Source of the DNA: Scortum barcoo
Taxonomy: Eukaryota; Chordata; Actinopteri; Centrarchiformes; Terapontidae
Direction: 5' to 3'
NCBI GenBank assembly: GCA_023238725.1
Contig: CM041538.1
Coordinates: forward strand, 4,594,380-4,658,379
DNA length: 64,000 nucleotides
Positions within the stretch are counted from its first letter, which is position 1. Every line of letters begins with the position of its first letter. Shown piece by piece: positions 12,685 to 24,203 of the stretch. Under the pieces are notes generated by a model that did not search any database, was not told the DNA's origin, and was given only the letters and a program-made list of their open reading frames with translations. The position numbers and the translations under genes are program-made.

Positions 12685-13879
12685 GAGCTAACCCGGGACC
12701 GCCTGCACGATGGGGACACCGGATCCACAGAGACGTATGGAGTCAGAGGAGCTATGTTTAACCACTGATATTCTCCATCATATTTATTGGTAAGTAAGTA
12801 TAAGTACCGATCTGCACCCTGTCATGATGGTGGGCTCAGTTTAAGGTTTTGCTTTATTGCCTGACGTTGGATCCTCAGTGGAACAAAGCTTACAGAGGAC
12901 GTGTTGTGATTGACTCCTAAAAAATGAAGGAATCCGCATCATTAAGGCTGACAGGGCGGAAATCAGATGAGCAGTAAGTGATGCCATGTGAAGTGTAAAA
13001 CAAAGTTTCACACCACAGAGAGTAGCACTATAATAGTGTGTGTGTGTGTGTGTGTGTGTGTCACCCTCTCCCCACATTACATACCAGTCTTTAAACAGCA
13101 TCAGTGCCTCCCCACGAATGGAAATAAGGAATTATCTTTGTCTTATTCTTAATTAAATAAAATAAAAAAATCAAGTTTCACATCTCACTGGTTATTGTTG
13201 GACGATTTTTACATACAGCTGAACAGTCTCTTCTTTAGTGGGTGAGTGAAACAGCCAGTTAAAAGCCTTGTTTCAGTCTCTCTACCTTAACTTAAAATGA
13301 ATACGATTAAAATGAAATGATTTGTCATTTTCCACACATCCTCTGTCGGAATTCAGCTTTTAAACTGCTGCAGATGACCAGTAGAGGGCGCTAATGCAGC
13401 GCCTCGACTCCAACTCAGTGTAGTCTGATGTCAGAAAGTTTAGCATTTTAACTTACATTCAGTGTGTAAAAACACAACAGATATGATTCAAATGACCCTC
13501 AATTTTTAGAACAAAATAGAATATACAAACATCAACAGTACCATTAAAGCCTCATATCAGGTGATAAGTCAGTGACAATAAGATGTGTGTGTACTGTACA
13601 CACTCTACACATGTCTATCTATTGTTGTTTTTATCAAAACAGTGTATATGAGTTATTACTATTAATCACTAAGGAAATGGCTCACAAATTCTTCATAATA
13701 ATCTATAAAGCATTAGTTTTACACAACTCTAATGTAAAAACATATTTAGAGTAGACTACAACATATAAAAAGTACATTTTAACATTTTCTTCGTCTTGGT
13801 TCAGTTTGGGGGATAATCACATTCTAATGTTGGAAATAAAGTTCCCATAATGCCCCCTGCCACCACTCTGTTTCTCTTC
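12685..13879. other. Intergenic, with a (GT)n microsatellite at 13036-13061
   Basis: Apart from thirteen GT units I see no gene or element here. Confidence 0.5.
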
Positions 13880-14045
13880 CAGCGGCTTCTTCCATTTTTT
13901 TCCCTGTTAAAGGGTATTTTGGAGAGTTTTTCCTCATCTGATTTGCTGGTCCAAGAACAGAGGCCATTGCGTGCTGTGCAGATTGTGAAGCCCCTTGAGG
14001 TAAATAGTGATTTGTGATACTGGACTATGTAATTAAATTTGATTT
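13880..14045 (+). mobile_element. LINE 3' tail fragment
   Basis: The order TTCCCTGTTAAAGGG, GAGAGTTTTTCCT, GAAGCCCCTTGAGG, ATTTGTGATACTGGACTATG, ending in AATTAAATTTGA, matches the 3' untranslated end of a very common fish LINE family (Rex1/L2-like). The fragment is short, without coding sequence. Confidence 0.6.
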
Positions 14046-14532
14046 TGGGGAGATGTAAACATCAGTTAGTTTTGGGTTACAGCTTGAGTCCCCTATTTTA
14101 GACCATATTCATTTACAATTAGGCAATTTGGCACCATTCAAGTATGACAGGTTAGCTGAGAGTTCTTCCAGACTTGTATAGAACATGTTTTTTTCCACGT
14201 TTTTTAGACCGATTCCTGGATGTTTATTCACAAAGTATCTTAGCCTTACATGACGTCTCTCCATCTGCCCCCTTCATCTCTTTTGCACCCTCCTGGGGAG
14301 ATATGCCTGACATTATAAAACCTCTCTTGTATTATTTAATGGTGTGTAATGTAAATAACCTTTTAAGATTAATTAGATAACTATGAACTTGCCCTTTAAG
14401 GTGAAATGCCATGTGAGAAAATGATACAACTTCCATGGAAATGCTTTAATCAAACAATCAATGTAATCTGATTATTTACAAGGATTACTTTTGGTGTCAT
14501 TTAGCACCCTCCAACTTACTTCTAGGTTACAG
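14046..14532. other. Intergenic downstream of fetub, nothing recognised
   Basis: AT-rich sequence between the LINE tail and the fetub poly(A) region. No feature supported. Confidence 0.5.
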
Positions 14533-14538
14533 TTTATT
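14533..14538 (-). terminator. fetub polyadenylation signal AATAAA
   Basis: TTTATT on the plus strand reads AATAAA on the gene strand, about 70 nt after the fetub stop codon. It is the first such hexamer after the stop. Confidence 0.55.
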
Positions 14539-14607
14539 GTCTCTCTGAACTAATTACAACATGCACGGCTAAATGTAGCTTAAGTTACTGATCAAAGACG
14601 CAGCCAA

Positions 14608-17600
14608 TCAGAGCCTGAGTTGGTCTAAACCCAGGCTGTGTCTGTGCGGGCCGGGGCAGGAGCTGGCTGTAAGGGAACATCTGATGGGAGCAGGCAGGTT
14701 CACAACAGTCCCCAGGTTGCCCCTCGGCCTGGAGACAGTGAGATCTGAGCTGGGAGTGACTGAGTGCATGTGCTCATGGGGGTGCAGGTGTGTGTGGTTG
14801 TTGTGCTGCTGCTCAGTGTGTCCACTGCCTGCTGTGGCATGGGCCTGTTGCTCCACAACAGCTGCCTACAGAGGAAGAGAAAACAGACAGAGACAGCATG
14901 GCTAACTATTACAGCCTCTACTGATGTCAGGAAGCTGTACAGGAACATGTTGACGGGAGAGTTGCAATCAGTAGATTGGAAGAATTAGAAGAATTATAGT
15001 TTTTATTTTTCTTTTAAAACCTTGAAGATCACATATACTAGGTAATATTGTTTGGTGCATCACTGCAGTTGAAGCAGGTACCTGTGGTTCGTAGATCTCA
15101 CACTTCACCTCTACAGCCTTTTGATTCTGAAATGAGCTGTCCTTCTTTCCCACAGGGAGTCTGATTTCAAACTGCTCCTCGTGGGCTATGTGTGAGGCCA
15201 AACAGAAACCCCTATGCTGAGAGAAAAGAAATTGAGAGTAGGTGAGTCTTAATTTACAACTTGTTCGGAGCCAGAAAAAAAATCAGCAGAGGAGTGAATG
15301 AACAATGAAAAATGATAAATTAGTGAGTGAGGCCTGAAGTTCTTTTGTAAATTCCGACAGGAATGGACATACACACTAAATATAATTTAAATTTTGGGTA
15401 ATTTTTAGACCTGCCCTCTGTCAATATAGCCTTTTTAAACAATCAAATATATCAAGGGCACAAGTGAAAAAAAAACTGGTAACAGTTATAACTTTATTAT
15501 AATTATAATAAAGTAAAAACTGTTATTAAACTATAGCAACAGTGGAGCTTTACCAGTGTTATCTATCAACGCGTCTCATCACTGTTTTGGCCACTACTCA
15601 CTCATGTCCAAGGACTGCAGTACGTGCGCAAGTTTGAGCAACAGGATGCTGATTGCAGTTGACATAACGACCTCTGGTTTCATTAACAACAAGCTTTCTG
15701 GTATTTACATAAAGACCCTTTTATACATTTGTGTGTTTGTGACTCACAGCAAACTGACAGTCCATAGGCGGGCAGTTGCTCAGTTCACTGGGATCTGTTT
15801 TGCTCGAACACACCGTCTCCAGAATTGTGAACTCCACAAAGTAGGACGGACCTACAACCCACTGAGAAAGCACACAAAGACGTAATGAACACACACACAC
15901 ACACACCAACATAGGTAAGCCATGCACCTGTGAACTGCTCATCAACTACATTAGAAAGTAGATTTCTCAACTGCTTCACTCAGCTTGTTATGACCAAACA
16001 CAATCACCCCGTTCAGAGTGATACACAGTATAACACCAAAACCTGTGCATGACGCTGTGTCACGTTTAAATCGATAATACTTTGAGGAGCACAAAACAAC
16101 GAAGGTGTCTGAGGAGATCTCAAGGCTCAAGGGAAGAACCTGTTAGTAACACACATTGTTTGCTTCAAACAAATAACCTATGACTTGATTATTTAGTATT
16201 ACTTAACCTGTGAACTGGCTCTTGTAATGTTCTCCAGAGTGAAGTAGTTGGCCAGGCGGCTCTCTTCATTGAACCTCTTCAGGGAGAGATTGGCCGTCTC
16301 TTTGACAATGGGCTCATTCAGGTTCTCGGCTGTGGGACAGTCCGGACACACACGTACCACCGCAGTGGCAGGGACTAAACACAAAAACCAACAGGGTCAA
16401 AGGTCAGTGTTTGTTGAAGATTTGACCCAAGCACAGTGACAGGCGCTCCTTCTCTAATCTCCATCCTGCACTATAAACCCTTTGAGCTATCTTTAGCATC
16501 CTTCTCTTCTCTCTGAAATCAAAGTGTGTAATATCTTGCAAATAAAACTGATTATCAGTATCATAATTATTTTGGTAGTAACATTTTAGCTTTCATTTCC
16601 AGCTGCAACTCCGCACAGTCATTCATGGATGACGTGTTTACTCACTTCAGGGAGGTGTTTTAGGACAGAATATATATAGAAAAATAATTCAGTGTGTGCG
16701 AGCATCCTTAATTTCACACCCCACTAACATTTACGAAATCAAAGCAGTGAAGTGCCAACAAAATAGACTTACAACACTTTCCATCACAGACACTTTGAAA
16801 ATGTTTTTTTTTTTGGTGGTATCAAAAGAAAGAAAGAAAAACTTCAGATGAGTCTAAATGCCTCCATCGATCTACCTTCACGGATTGCACAGGAGTAGCT
16901 TTGAAGTTTGACTTGAGAGTCAACGTAGGCAGATACCTCACACTCTCCATACACCTGAAGGACGCAAACACACAGATGTGGGTTCTAACACAAATAATCA
17001 AACTGATAACCAACAAACAATCAAAACCTCAGGGGTTCCCTCAGTTGTAAAATGATTTCACTCTGGATGGAATTTTGATTTGTGAAAATGATCTGATACT
17101 GAAAAAAAAAGATAACTCACATATGACAGCATTAAACAAGGCATCATTTTGACATCAATATGAAACCACATTCAAAAACCAAACTGAGCTATACTGTGAG
17201 GGTTGAGGTGAAGTGTGATGTGGCCAGCGGAGGCTCAAGGGGAGTGAAAATACACCACCTAGTGGCACTTACTGGAACATCACCAATATCTCTCACTTCA
17301 CATTGTTTCCATGGTTTCCTGCTGGTGATGTGGCATTTGGTCTCCATGACATCAATTGACAGTTGGTACACTGACCCACCCTTCTCATGTGCAGAAAGAC
17401 AGATGGACACACATGAACACACAACCAGAGTTAGTTTTCTCCATTAATATAATTCAGACAAGGCTGCTCCAAGTACTACAAGTATGGTACAAGATGGCGT
17501 TTGAGAGCCGTGTTTGTGTGCGTTTTGCGTTCGCGAGTGTTCGCCCTCACCTTTTCAGGAGTGTGAGAGAGGTCGTACAGTCTGTTGAGGCTCAGGACAT

Positions 17601-17750
17601 ATCCGTTTGTCCGGTCCTGGTTGATCTGCTCCAGGGCCTCCTCAGCCACCCTCACTGCCTCGGGGCTGCTGCAGCCTGGAGGGCCGGGCCTGGCTCTCCC
17701 CTCCTGCTGCAGCAAAGCCAGGCACAGGACCAGCAGGTACACACACTCAT
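14608..17750 (-). CDS. fetub: Fetuin-B, seven exons, start region apparently frameshifted
   Basis: Exons: 17750-17551, 17380-17273, 16954-16876, 16374-16208, 15861-15748, 15216-15082, 14865-14608 (stop TGA). Junctions are GT-AG, with the same phases as the histidine-rich fetuin genes at 36-49 kb. The product is a secreted protein of about 353 residues: leucine-rich signal peptide, cystatin domain 1 (INQDRTNGYVLSLNRLYD; VYGECE), cystatin domain 2 (CPDCP; TRASSQWVVGPSYFVEF; HRGFC), and a short tail with a small His/Asn-rich patch (HNNHTHLHPHEH). TRASSQWVVGPSYFVE is close to mammalian fetuin-B, hence the name. Fetuin-B inhibits astacin metalloproteases such as ovastacin, controlling egg-coat hardening in mammals (family knowledge). 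Sequons NLS, NIT and NHT are visible. Oddity: the likely ATG (17750-17748) is out of frame with the signal peptide by one base, beside a CA microsatellite. The acceptor of exon 2 could be shifted by three bases. Confidence 0.9.
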
Positions 17751-17756
17751 CCTCTA

Positions 17757-17758
<2 letters not shown>

Positions 17759-17788
<30 letters not shown>
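17759..17788. repeat. (CA)n microsatellite next to the fetub start
   Basis: About fifteen CA units ending nine bases upstream of the presumed fetub ATG, so the 5' UTR would consist of GT repeats on the gene strand. No TATA box is seen beyond it. Confidence 0.9.
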
Positions 17789-17790
<2 letters not shown>

Positions 17791-19811
17791 ATTGGGCCAA
17801 ATGAAAACCCTAATTTTACCCAATTGAATTACTAAAGCCTAAGCCTAAGTAGACAATGTAACATTTAGACTAACACAGGCCCTGGTCTGTAAATCTCCCT
17901 TTGCAGGATCTGTAATCCTAGTTTTTCCAGGCAGAGTTTGGACAGACACATGTGAGACTGATGCTGGACTTTCCCCTCTTTCCCAAAAGATGAGCAAACA
18001 GCTGCTATCTGCTGCTCTGTAGGCCAATGGCTGGTTGAAGGGTCATAGAGCACTGGGGAACAGGGGAAATGAAGTCGATCAAAGAAAAGCTCTTTGAATA
18101 CAGCACACCTAATGTCATTTCTTTAATGTGACACTACTATGACTGAAAATGCCACATCAAATCCATCAAGCACCTCGTCGAACACCTACTACGTTTTGGT
18201 TATCGAGTACACTGTGACAGGTTTGTATGGAATTGTTTGTATGTCAACAAAACGTTTGAAATATCAAACAAAAATAAAAATCTGAGAGAGAATAAAGGAA
18301 AAAAAACCCTCCTCATCTCAGTAGTAAGATTTATGCAATTAAATTGTTAATGGTGTAAAATATTGGTCTTTTTTGATAACATGTCCTTTTATTAACAGTT
18401 CTCTCTGATCTCTTCTCATTTGTCAGATTTTTTCCCTCACTGACGACTTTTTGTTTGCAGTTCTGACACAAACCTCTCAAATGTTTGCATTTTTGTCAGG
18501 GGTGCATGCCCATTGGTTAATATGTTTTTGAGTGACGCCTCAGAATCCTGGACATTCTTATTGTTTAAGTTAGCCAGTATGATATTGAGGATAAAGCAGT
18601 TTAAATGTTTTCACGTTTTCCTGTAGATTTTTTTGTAAGATTTTTATTTGTTTATTTTTTTTTGCCAAATTTTATAATTTGCATGAGTGTACAGAATGAC
18701 AGCAGATTAGCAAAGGAAACACTGACTCCACCAGAGTGTTTCTTTAGAGGATCAAATGAAAGCTTTTGCACAACCTGACATAATGTCACAAAATGTGCTG
18801 ATGTTAACTGGATTTGGATGCCTCAGTTGATCTGTTTCTTTGGCCTAGATACAGTCTTTAACTGGAAATGTGTCATTATTGTGAAAGAATGCTTTTTGTG
18901 ACTGATTTGCAGTTTTCAGGTGTGTGGGTTTTGTTTAAGGGCCACAGAAACAGATAAGTGTAGCTTGCTTATTGCGTAAAGTTGACATGACCAAATGTCC
19001 ACAAAGATAATGTAAACACAGTGGGTGTAGTGAGCTCCAGTTCTATTTGTCCATCAGCAGGATCTCAGCGGGTCACATCCAATCTGCACCGTATTTCAAT
19101 GACTCCTTTAATGCTACACAAACGTGATACATTTAAATGCAATTACTCAGTCTCATTTACTTGACTTTTTGCTAATTCACCTATTTAAAAAAGTGTCTTT
19201 TACTATGTGAAGTCTGATGCAGACCTATTGATGGGAGACTTTATTCAATAATGTAAACTTGAAAATGAAAATGTAACTCCACAAAAGCATTGTAATTTTA
19301 CAAATATCTATGTCTTACTTGAGGGAAAATAAAAAAGAAAATTCAATAATCCAATTTGTGTTTTCATTTTTCTATACTCATATGGGTGTTCTAAGACTAT
19401 ATTAAAATGAAATTGAAAATTCTGTTTGACATTTCATTTTCAAAGCAGTAGCAAACTTTACAGTGGACAATTTTCAAAAATTTCTAAATGTTTTAAATTG
19501 AAATGTAATATAAAGAATGTAATCTGTGTAATCTGTCAGTCCTCTCAGGCAGGTCTTCAGTTAGGATGTCAAATGACTGAAACAAATTTTGAGCTGCATT
19601 TTTCTGTTTTAGATAAAGAAGGAAAAAAAAGTAAAATGCAATGTAACAGCTGGTTTAACTCTCACTTTTGTGATGACCACAATGTTAGATTGAAAATGGA
19701 AACAAATTTTAGTGGCAACATTTGTTTATTCAAGGAATTGAGCCAGTTGAAGGTAATGTGACATGAAAGTGAGCTTAGTAGCTCTGCAGCTCTTAGTAGA
19801 CTGAAGGATCT
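17789..19811. other. Upstream of fetub, no gene recognised
   Basis: AT-rich, with homopolymer T and A runs. I find no coding exon with protein features; the 111-codon frame at 19426-19761 is AT-rich chance sequence without motifs. Confidence 0.45.
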
Positions 19812-19970
19812 GAGGCCTCATTTATAAACGTTGCGTACGCACAAAAGGTGTACGCCACCAATTTCTACGCAAACTTTGTGATTTAGAAAAAACTTGGCGG
19901 AGAATGTGCGGTTCTCCACGAAAACTCTGACCTCATGCGTACGCACATAATGTGGAGAAATGAGAAACTG
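19812..19970 (+). mobile_element. Harbinger-like MITE fragment
   Basis: It begins GGCCTCATTTATAAACGTTG followed by CGTACGCACAAAA, and later carries ATGCGTACGCACATAATG. This matches the terminus and the CGTACGCA subterminal repeats of PIF/Harbinger non-autonomous elements common in fish. A matching far end was not found, so it is probably truncated or decayed. Confidence 0.6.
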
Positions 19971-20887
19971 CGACTCCGTCAGCAGAAGGCTGAAACACAG
20001 AAACGATGTGAAACAGATCCTGTTATGTAGAGGAAATCGAAATATGACAGTTCACGTGTATCATATATGAAGAGTTCATTTATTAAACGATAAAAGCCAT
20101 TTTTACAATGAAATAAACCACCAAAAAACACAATGTTAGAATAATAAATACAAACAGCGATATCTGTTACTGCAAAAGCACCCCTCAGATATGTTCTGTT
20201 ATTATTAAACACTTGTATATTCTGAATTTTATTCTAATAAATCAGAACAGTGGGACCGATTATGTTCACACAGACGGCCGTTTTCAATGCTTCAGTTCGG
20301 GCAGATCTGAGTGTGTAGTTTCATATATTGTTATCATACAGGACTGTTGTGCTCCATAATGTGACTTTCCCCTGACGCTGGTGGTCGTGTTGGGCTCTGA
20401 GCCGACCCCTGTCCCATCTGAGCCAAACGCTGCTGCCGTAAGCCAGCGCTGGATGTGATGCGTCACTTAAAATAAAAATTAAAAAATGAGCTGTTGTTTC
20501 ATTGTACAGCTCATGTCATGCAACACATTTTTAATTTTCCTTTAAATTCTGTGATATCATGGTTGGTGGAGTCGATTGTGTCCCTTTGCATCAGTGAGGA
20601 CGCTCAGCTGCTGCAGCAGCACTAAAAACCCCCACTGTACACTCAGAGACTAAAACTGTTTTTATCAATGAAGTCCCCCTCTTTTTGAGAGCTTTTTGGC
20701 ATTTAAAATGTTACTTTATGTCTGTCAACAAAGTTATTTTTCTGGTGTCGAACCTCCCATATAGGATCTTCTATTTCACACTACTTGAATTTTCTTATTT
20801 GATCCTTTCTGTCTGTGTCACCATGATGTCACCATCATGCAGTCAGGTGGAATGAATATTAATTAGGGGCGTTTCATTGACTATTTA
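19971..20887. other. Intergenic or decayed repeat, nothing recognised
   Basis: May include the worn interior of the Harbinger-like element, but no end could be placed. No gene seen. Confidence 0.35.
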
Positions 20888-21076
20888 TAGGCAAATATAC
20901 ATATATAAACACAGTACACACACACATATACTCTTTGTCCATTACATTTCTTAATTGTGCTGGCAAAATATAAATAAATAATAATTAACTAAATGATATA
21001 CACATATATATACACATATATATATACACACGTACATACACACATATACATATACACACACACACATATACATGTA
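20888..21076. repeat. AT/CA-rich microsatellite tract
   Basis: Long stretch of ACACATATATAC-type units directly abutting the Tc1 element's TA target, a common landing context for TA-targeting transposons. Confidence 0.85.
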
Positions 21077-21984
21077 CACTGCTCAAAAAAATAAAGGGAA
21101 CACTTAAACAACACAATGTAACTCCAAGTCAATCACACTTCTGTGAAATCAAACTGTCCACTTAGGAAGCAACACTGATTGACAATCAATTTCACATGCT
21201 GTTGTGCAAATGGAATAGACAACAGGTGGAAATTATAGGCAATTAGCAAGACACCCCCAATAAAAAGGAGTGGTTCTGCAGGTGGTGACCACAGACCACT
21301 TCTCAGTTCCTATGCTTTCTGGCTGATGTTTTGGTCACTTTTGAATGCTGGCAGGTGTTTTTCACTCTAGTGGTAGCATGAGACGGAGTCTACAACCCAC
21401 ACAAGTGGCTCAGGTAGTGCAGCTCATCCAGGATGGCACATCAATGCGAGCTGTGGCAAGAAGGTTTGCTGTGTCTGTCAGCGTAGTGTCCAGAGCATGG
21501 AGGCGCTACCAGGAGACAGGCCAGTACATCAGGAGACGTGGAGGAGGCCGTAGGCCGTAGGAGGGCAACAACCCAGCAGCAGGACCGCTACCTCCGCCTT
21601 TGTGCAAGGAGGAACAGGAGGAGCACTGCCAGAGCCCTGCTGCAAAATGACCTCCAGCAGGCCACAAATGTGCATGTGTCTGCTCAAACGGTCAGAAACA
21701 GACTCCATGAGGGTGGTATGAGGGCCCGATGTCCACAGGCAGGGGTTGTGCTTACAGCCCAACACCGTGCAGGACGTCTTGGCATTTGCCACTAGAGAAC
21801 ACCAAGATTGGCCCATTCGCCACTGGCGCCCTGTGCTCTTCACAGATGAAAGCAGGTTCACACTGAGCACATATGACAGACATGACAGAGTCTGGAGACG
21901 CCGTGGAGAACGTTCTGCTGCCTGCAACATCCTCCAGCATGACCGGTTTGGCAGTGGGTCAGTAATGGTGTGGGGTGGCATTTC
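21077..21984 (+). mobile_element. Tc1-family transposon, 3' truncated
   Basis: The element starts CACTGCTCAAAAAAATAAAG after a TA dinucleotide. The start codon region near 21345-21380 leads into a paired helix-turn-helix part ([20 protein letters not shown], then [15 protein letters not shown]), followed by an arginine-rich hinge. The reading frame breaks at 21546-21561, where GGCCGTA is duplicated in tandem. The next part runs in other frames, through a catalytic-core stretch (FTDESRFTLSTYDRHDRVWRR), and stops at MVWGGIS. The downstream catalytic Asp and Glu and the 3' inverted repeat are missing, cut off where a LINE begins. A dead copy. Confidence 0.85.
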
Positions 21985-21989
21985 TTTTC

Positions 21990-23945
21990 TTTTTATATAT
22001 ATCTATCTCTATCTGTTTTGATATGTGGTTTCCAATTGATTTGGTCATCTATTGTCACCCCTAGGAATTTGATTTCAGTAACTCTATCAATGTCCACCCC
22101 ATCCAGTTGAATCTGCAATTTTTCATCTCTGCAGTTCCCAAACAGGATTATTTTTGTTTTGCCCAAATGTAATGCTAATTTATTTATATCAGACAGTTTT
22201 AATTTAATCAATCCAATGTTAATCTCATGCATTAGGAGTTGCAAATCACTGCTAGAACAAAAAATATTGGTATCTTCTGCAAAGAAAACCAGTTTTAACA
22301 TATTTGACACCTTGCATAAATCATTGATATAAATGAATAATTTGGGGCCAAGACTGACCCCTGGGGGACGCCGCAAGTAATGCCCAAACAAAAATTTCCC
22401 AACTTCAAACTGTTTCCTGTCGCTCAGATAACTCCTCATCCAGTCTAATACCTTTCCCCTGATACCATGTCGCTCTAATTTCATGAGTAAGATCCCGTGG
22501 TTTATTGTGTCAAAAGCTTTTTTTTTTTTTTTATCTATGAATATTCCAATTGTATGCATTTTTTGGTCCAATGAATTGGTGATTTCCCTCTATTGCCTCT
22601 GTTAATGCCAGTGATGTTCTGTTTGATCTAAAACTGTATTGACTTTCATTGAGTAATTTGTGTTCAAGAATTTATCTAGCTGGTTATTGAACAGTTTTTC
22701 TAGTATTTTGGAGAACTGTGGGATTAATGAGACAGGTCTGTAGTTTGTGAAGAGGACTTATGCAGTGGAATGACTTTGGCTATTCATTTTATTTGGAACT
22801 GTACCGGTTTGAAATGATAAATTACAGATGTAAGTTAGTGGTTTCAAGATTTCCTCAATTACATTCTTCATATGTAGACATATCATTACACATATCAATA
22901 TCGTCACAATCGATTGTTTTTTTTGTTTTTACATTTTAAGACAATTTCAACAATTTCTCTCTCCTCTACTGATGTGAGGAACATGGAGTTAAAATTTCTT
23001 TCTATAAGACCACTACTTAGTTCCTCTAATGTTCCTGAATCGGGGATACTTTTAGCCAAATCAGGCCCAACATTAACAAAGAATTTATTGAAACAATCAA
23101 CCACCTCATTCATGTCATTTATCTTAGTATTTTCTATCCTAAAATATTTTGGGTAACCCTCCTGTTTTGAATCCTTTTTTTTTTTTTTTTTTTTTAACGC
23201 TAGTTAGTTTTCCACAAACCTTTTAACATTATCTTTTATAACATCTAATATTTTGATAGTATTCTCTTTTAGATGTTCCTAAAATAGTTCTTAAGTTAGT
23301 TGTTTTTATATTTATTTTCTGCCTCTTTGGTTCTCGGTTTTATAAATTCTCTATACAGTGTGTTTTTCTTTTTGCAAGCATTTTTTAATCCCTTTGTGAT
23401 CAAAGGGTGATCTTGTTTTGGTGTATCGTTAAGCAATTTTATAGGACAGTTTTTATTAATATTTTGAATAGTCTCATAAATTCATCATATGCACTATTGA
23501 TGTTATCGCTATTGTATACTACATCCAAGTTCTGTTTCATTAAGTCATTTTAAATGCATTTATTTAATCTTTTGTTCTCACTCTTCTATATACAATTTTT
23601 TTTTTTTTTTTTTTTTTTTTGTCAGGATGTTCGGACTTATAGCTGTTGTCATGAACTGTAAATACTGGCAGATGGTCACTGATGTTGCAGATTAGTCTAC
23701 GTATTGTGTTATTGAAGATGTCATTTGTGAAGATACTGTCTATTAGAGTGGTGCCATGGCAAGTTATTCTGCTGGGTCTGGTGATTTTTGGGTAAAAATT
23801 TCATACTGTATATTGTATTAATAAAATCATCTGTTTTGTCTGCTCGGATTTCCCCACAGATAAAAATTGTTTTGTGAGTTATTTTGGAAAACATTTCTTC
23901 CATCCAATCTTTGAAGAGTTCAATATTAGAACCTGGTGTGGACCT
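21990..23945 (-). mobile_element. Jockey-superfamily (CR1/L2/Rex1-like) LINE, 5' truncated and degenerate
   Basis: Read right to left it shows an endonuclease end (DDFINTIYSMKF, 23903-23721), a linker (EVVDCFNKFFVNVGPDLA, 23113-22904) and a reverse transcriptase (AFDTINHGILLMKLERHGI; SYLSDRKQFEVG; FIYINDL; FLGVTIDD, 22571-21993). The catalytic box reads FAEDTN where FADDT is expected, and frames are broken by indels and T-rich slippage tracts near 23175 and 23600. The 3' end (about 21990) has an ATAG/ATAT tail and abuts the truncated Tc1 element. No active copy. Confidence 0.8.
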
Positions 23946-24203
23946 TCTGCCTTGCCTGCCTTCCTGTCTACCTGCCTGTCTTCTTGCCAGTCAGCCTCCA
24001 ACCAGATCACTGTCAAGTGTCTTTAAAATGTCATGGCTTCCCACACTTGACAAAGGAAGGACTTGACCAGACTCAGAATTTCACTCGTTCTTTGATTTAT
24101 TTAAACCAGTAAACAGGAAGTAATGAAGAAAGGTGAAAAACCTACAAACATACAAAAAATAAAACCAGTGTAAATAAAGTCACCATTTTCTATCAAACAA
24201 CAT

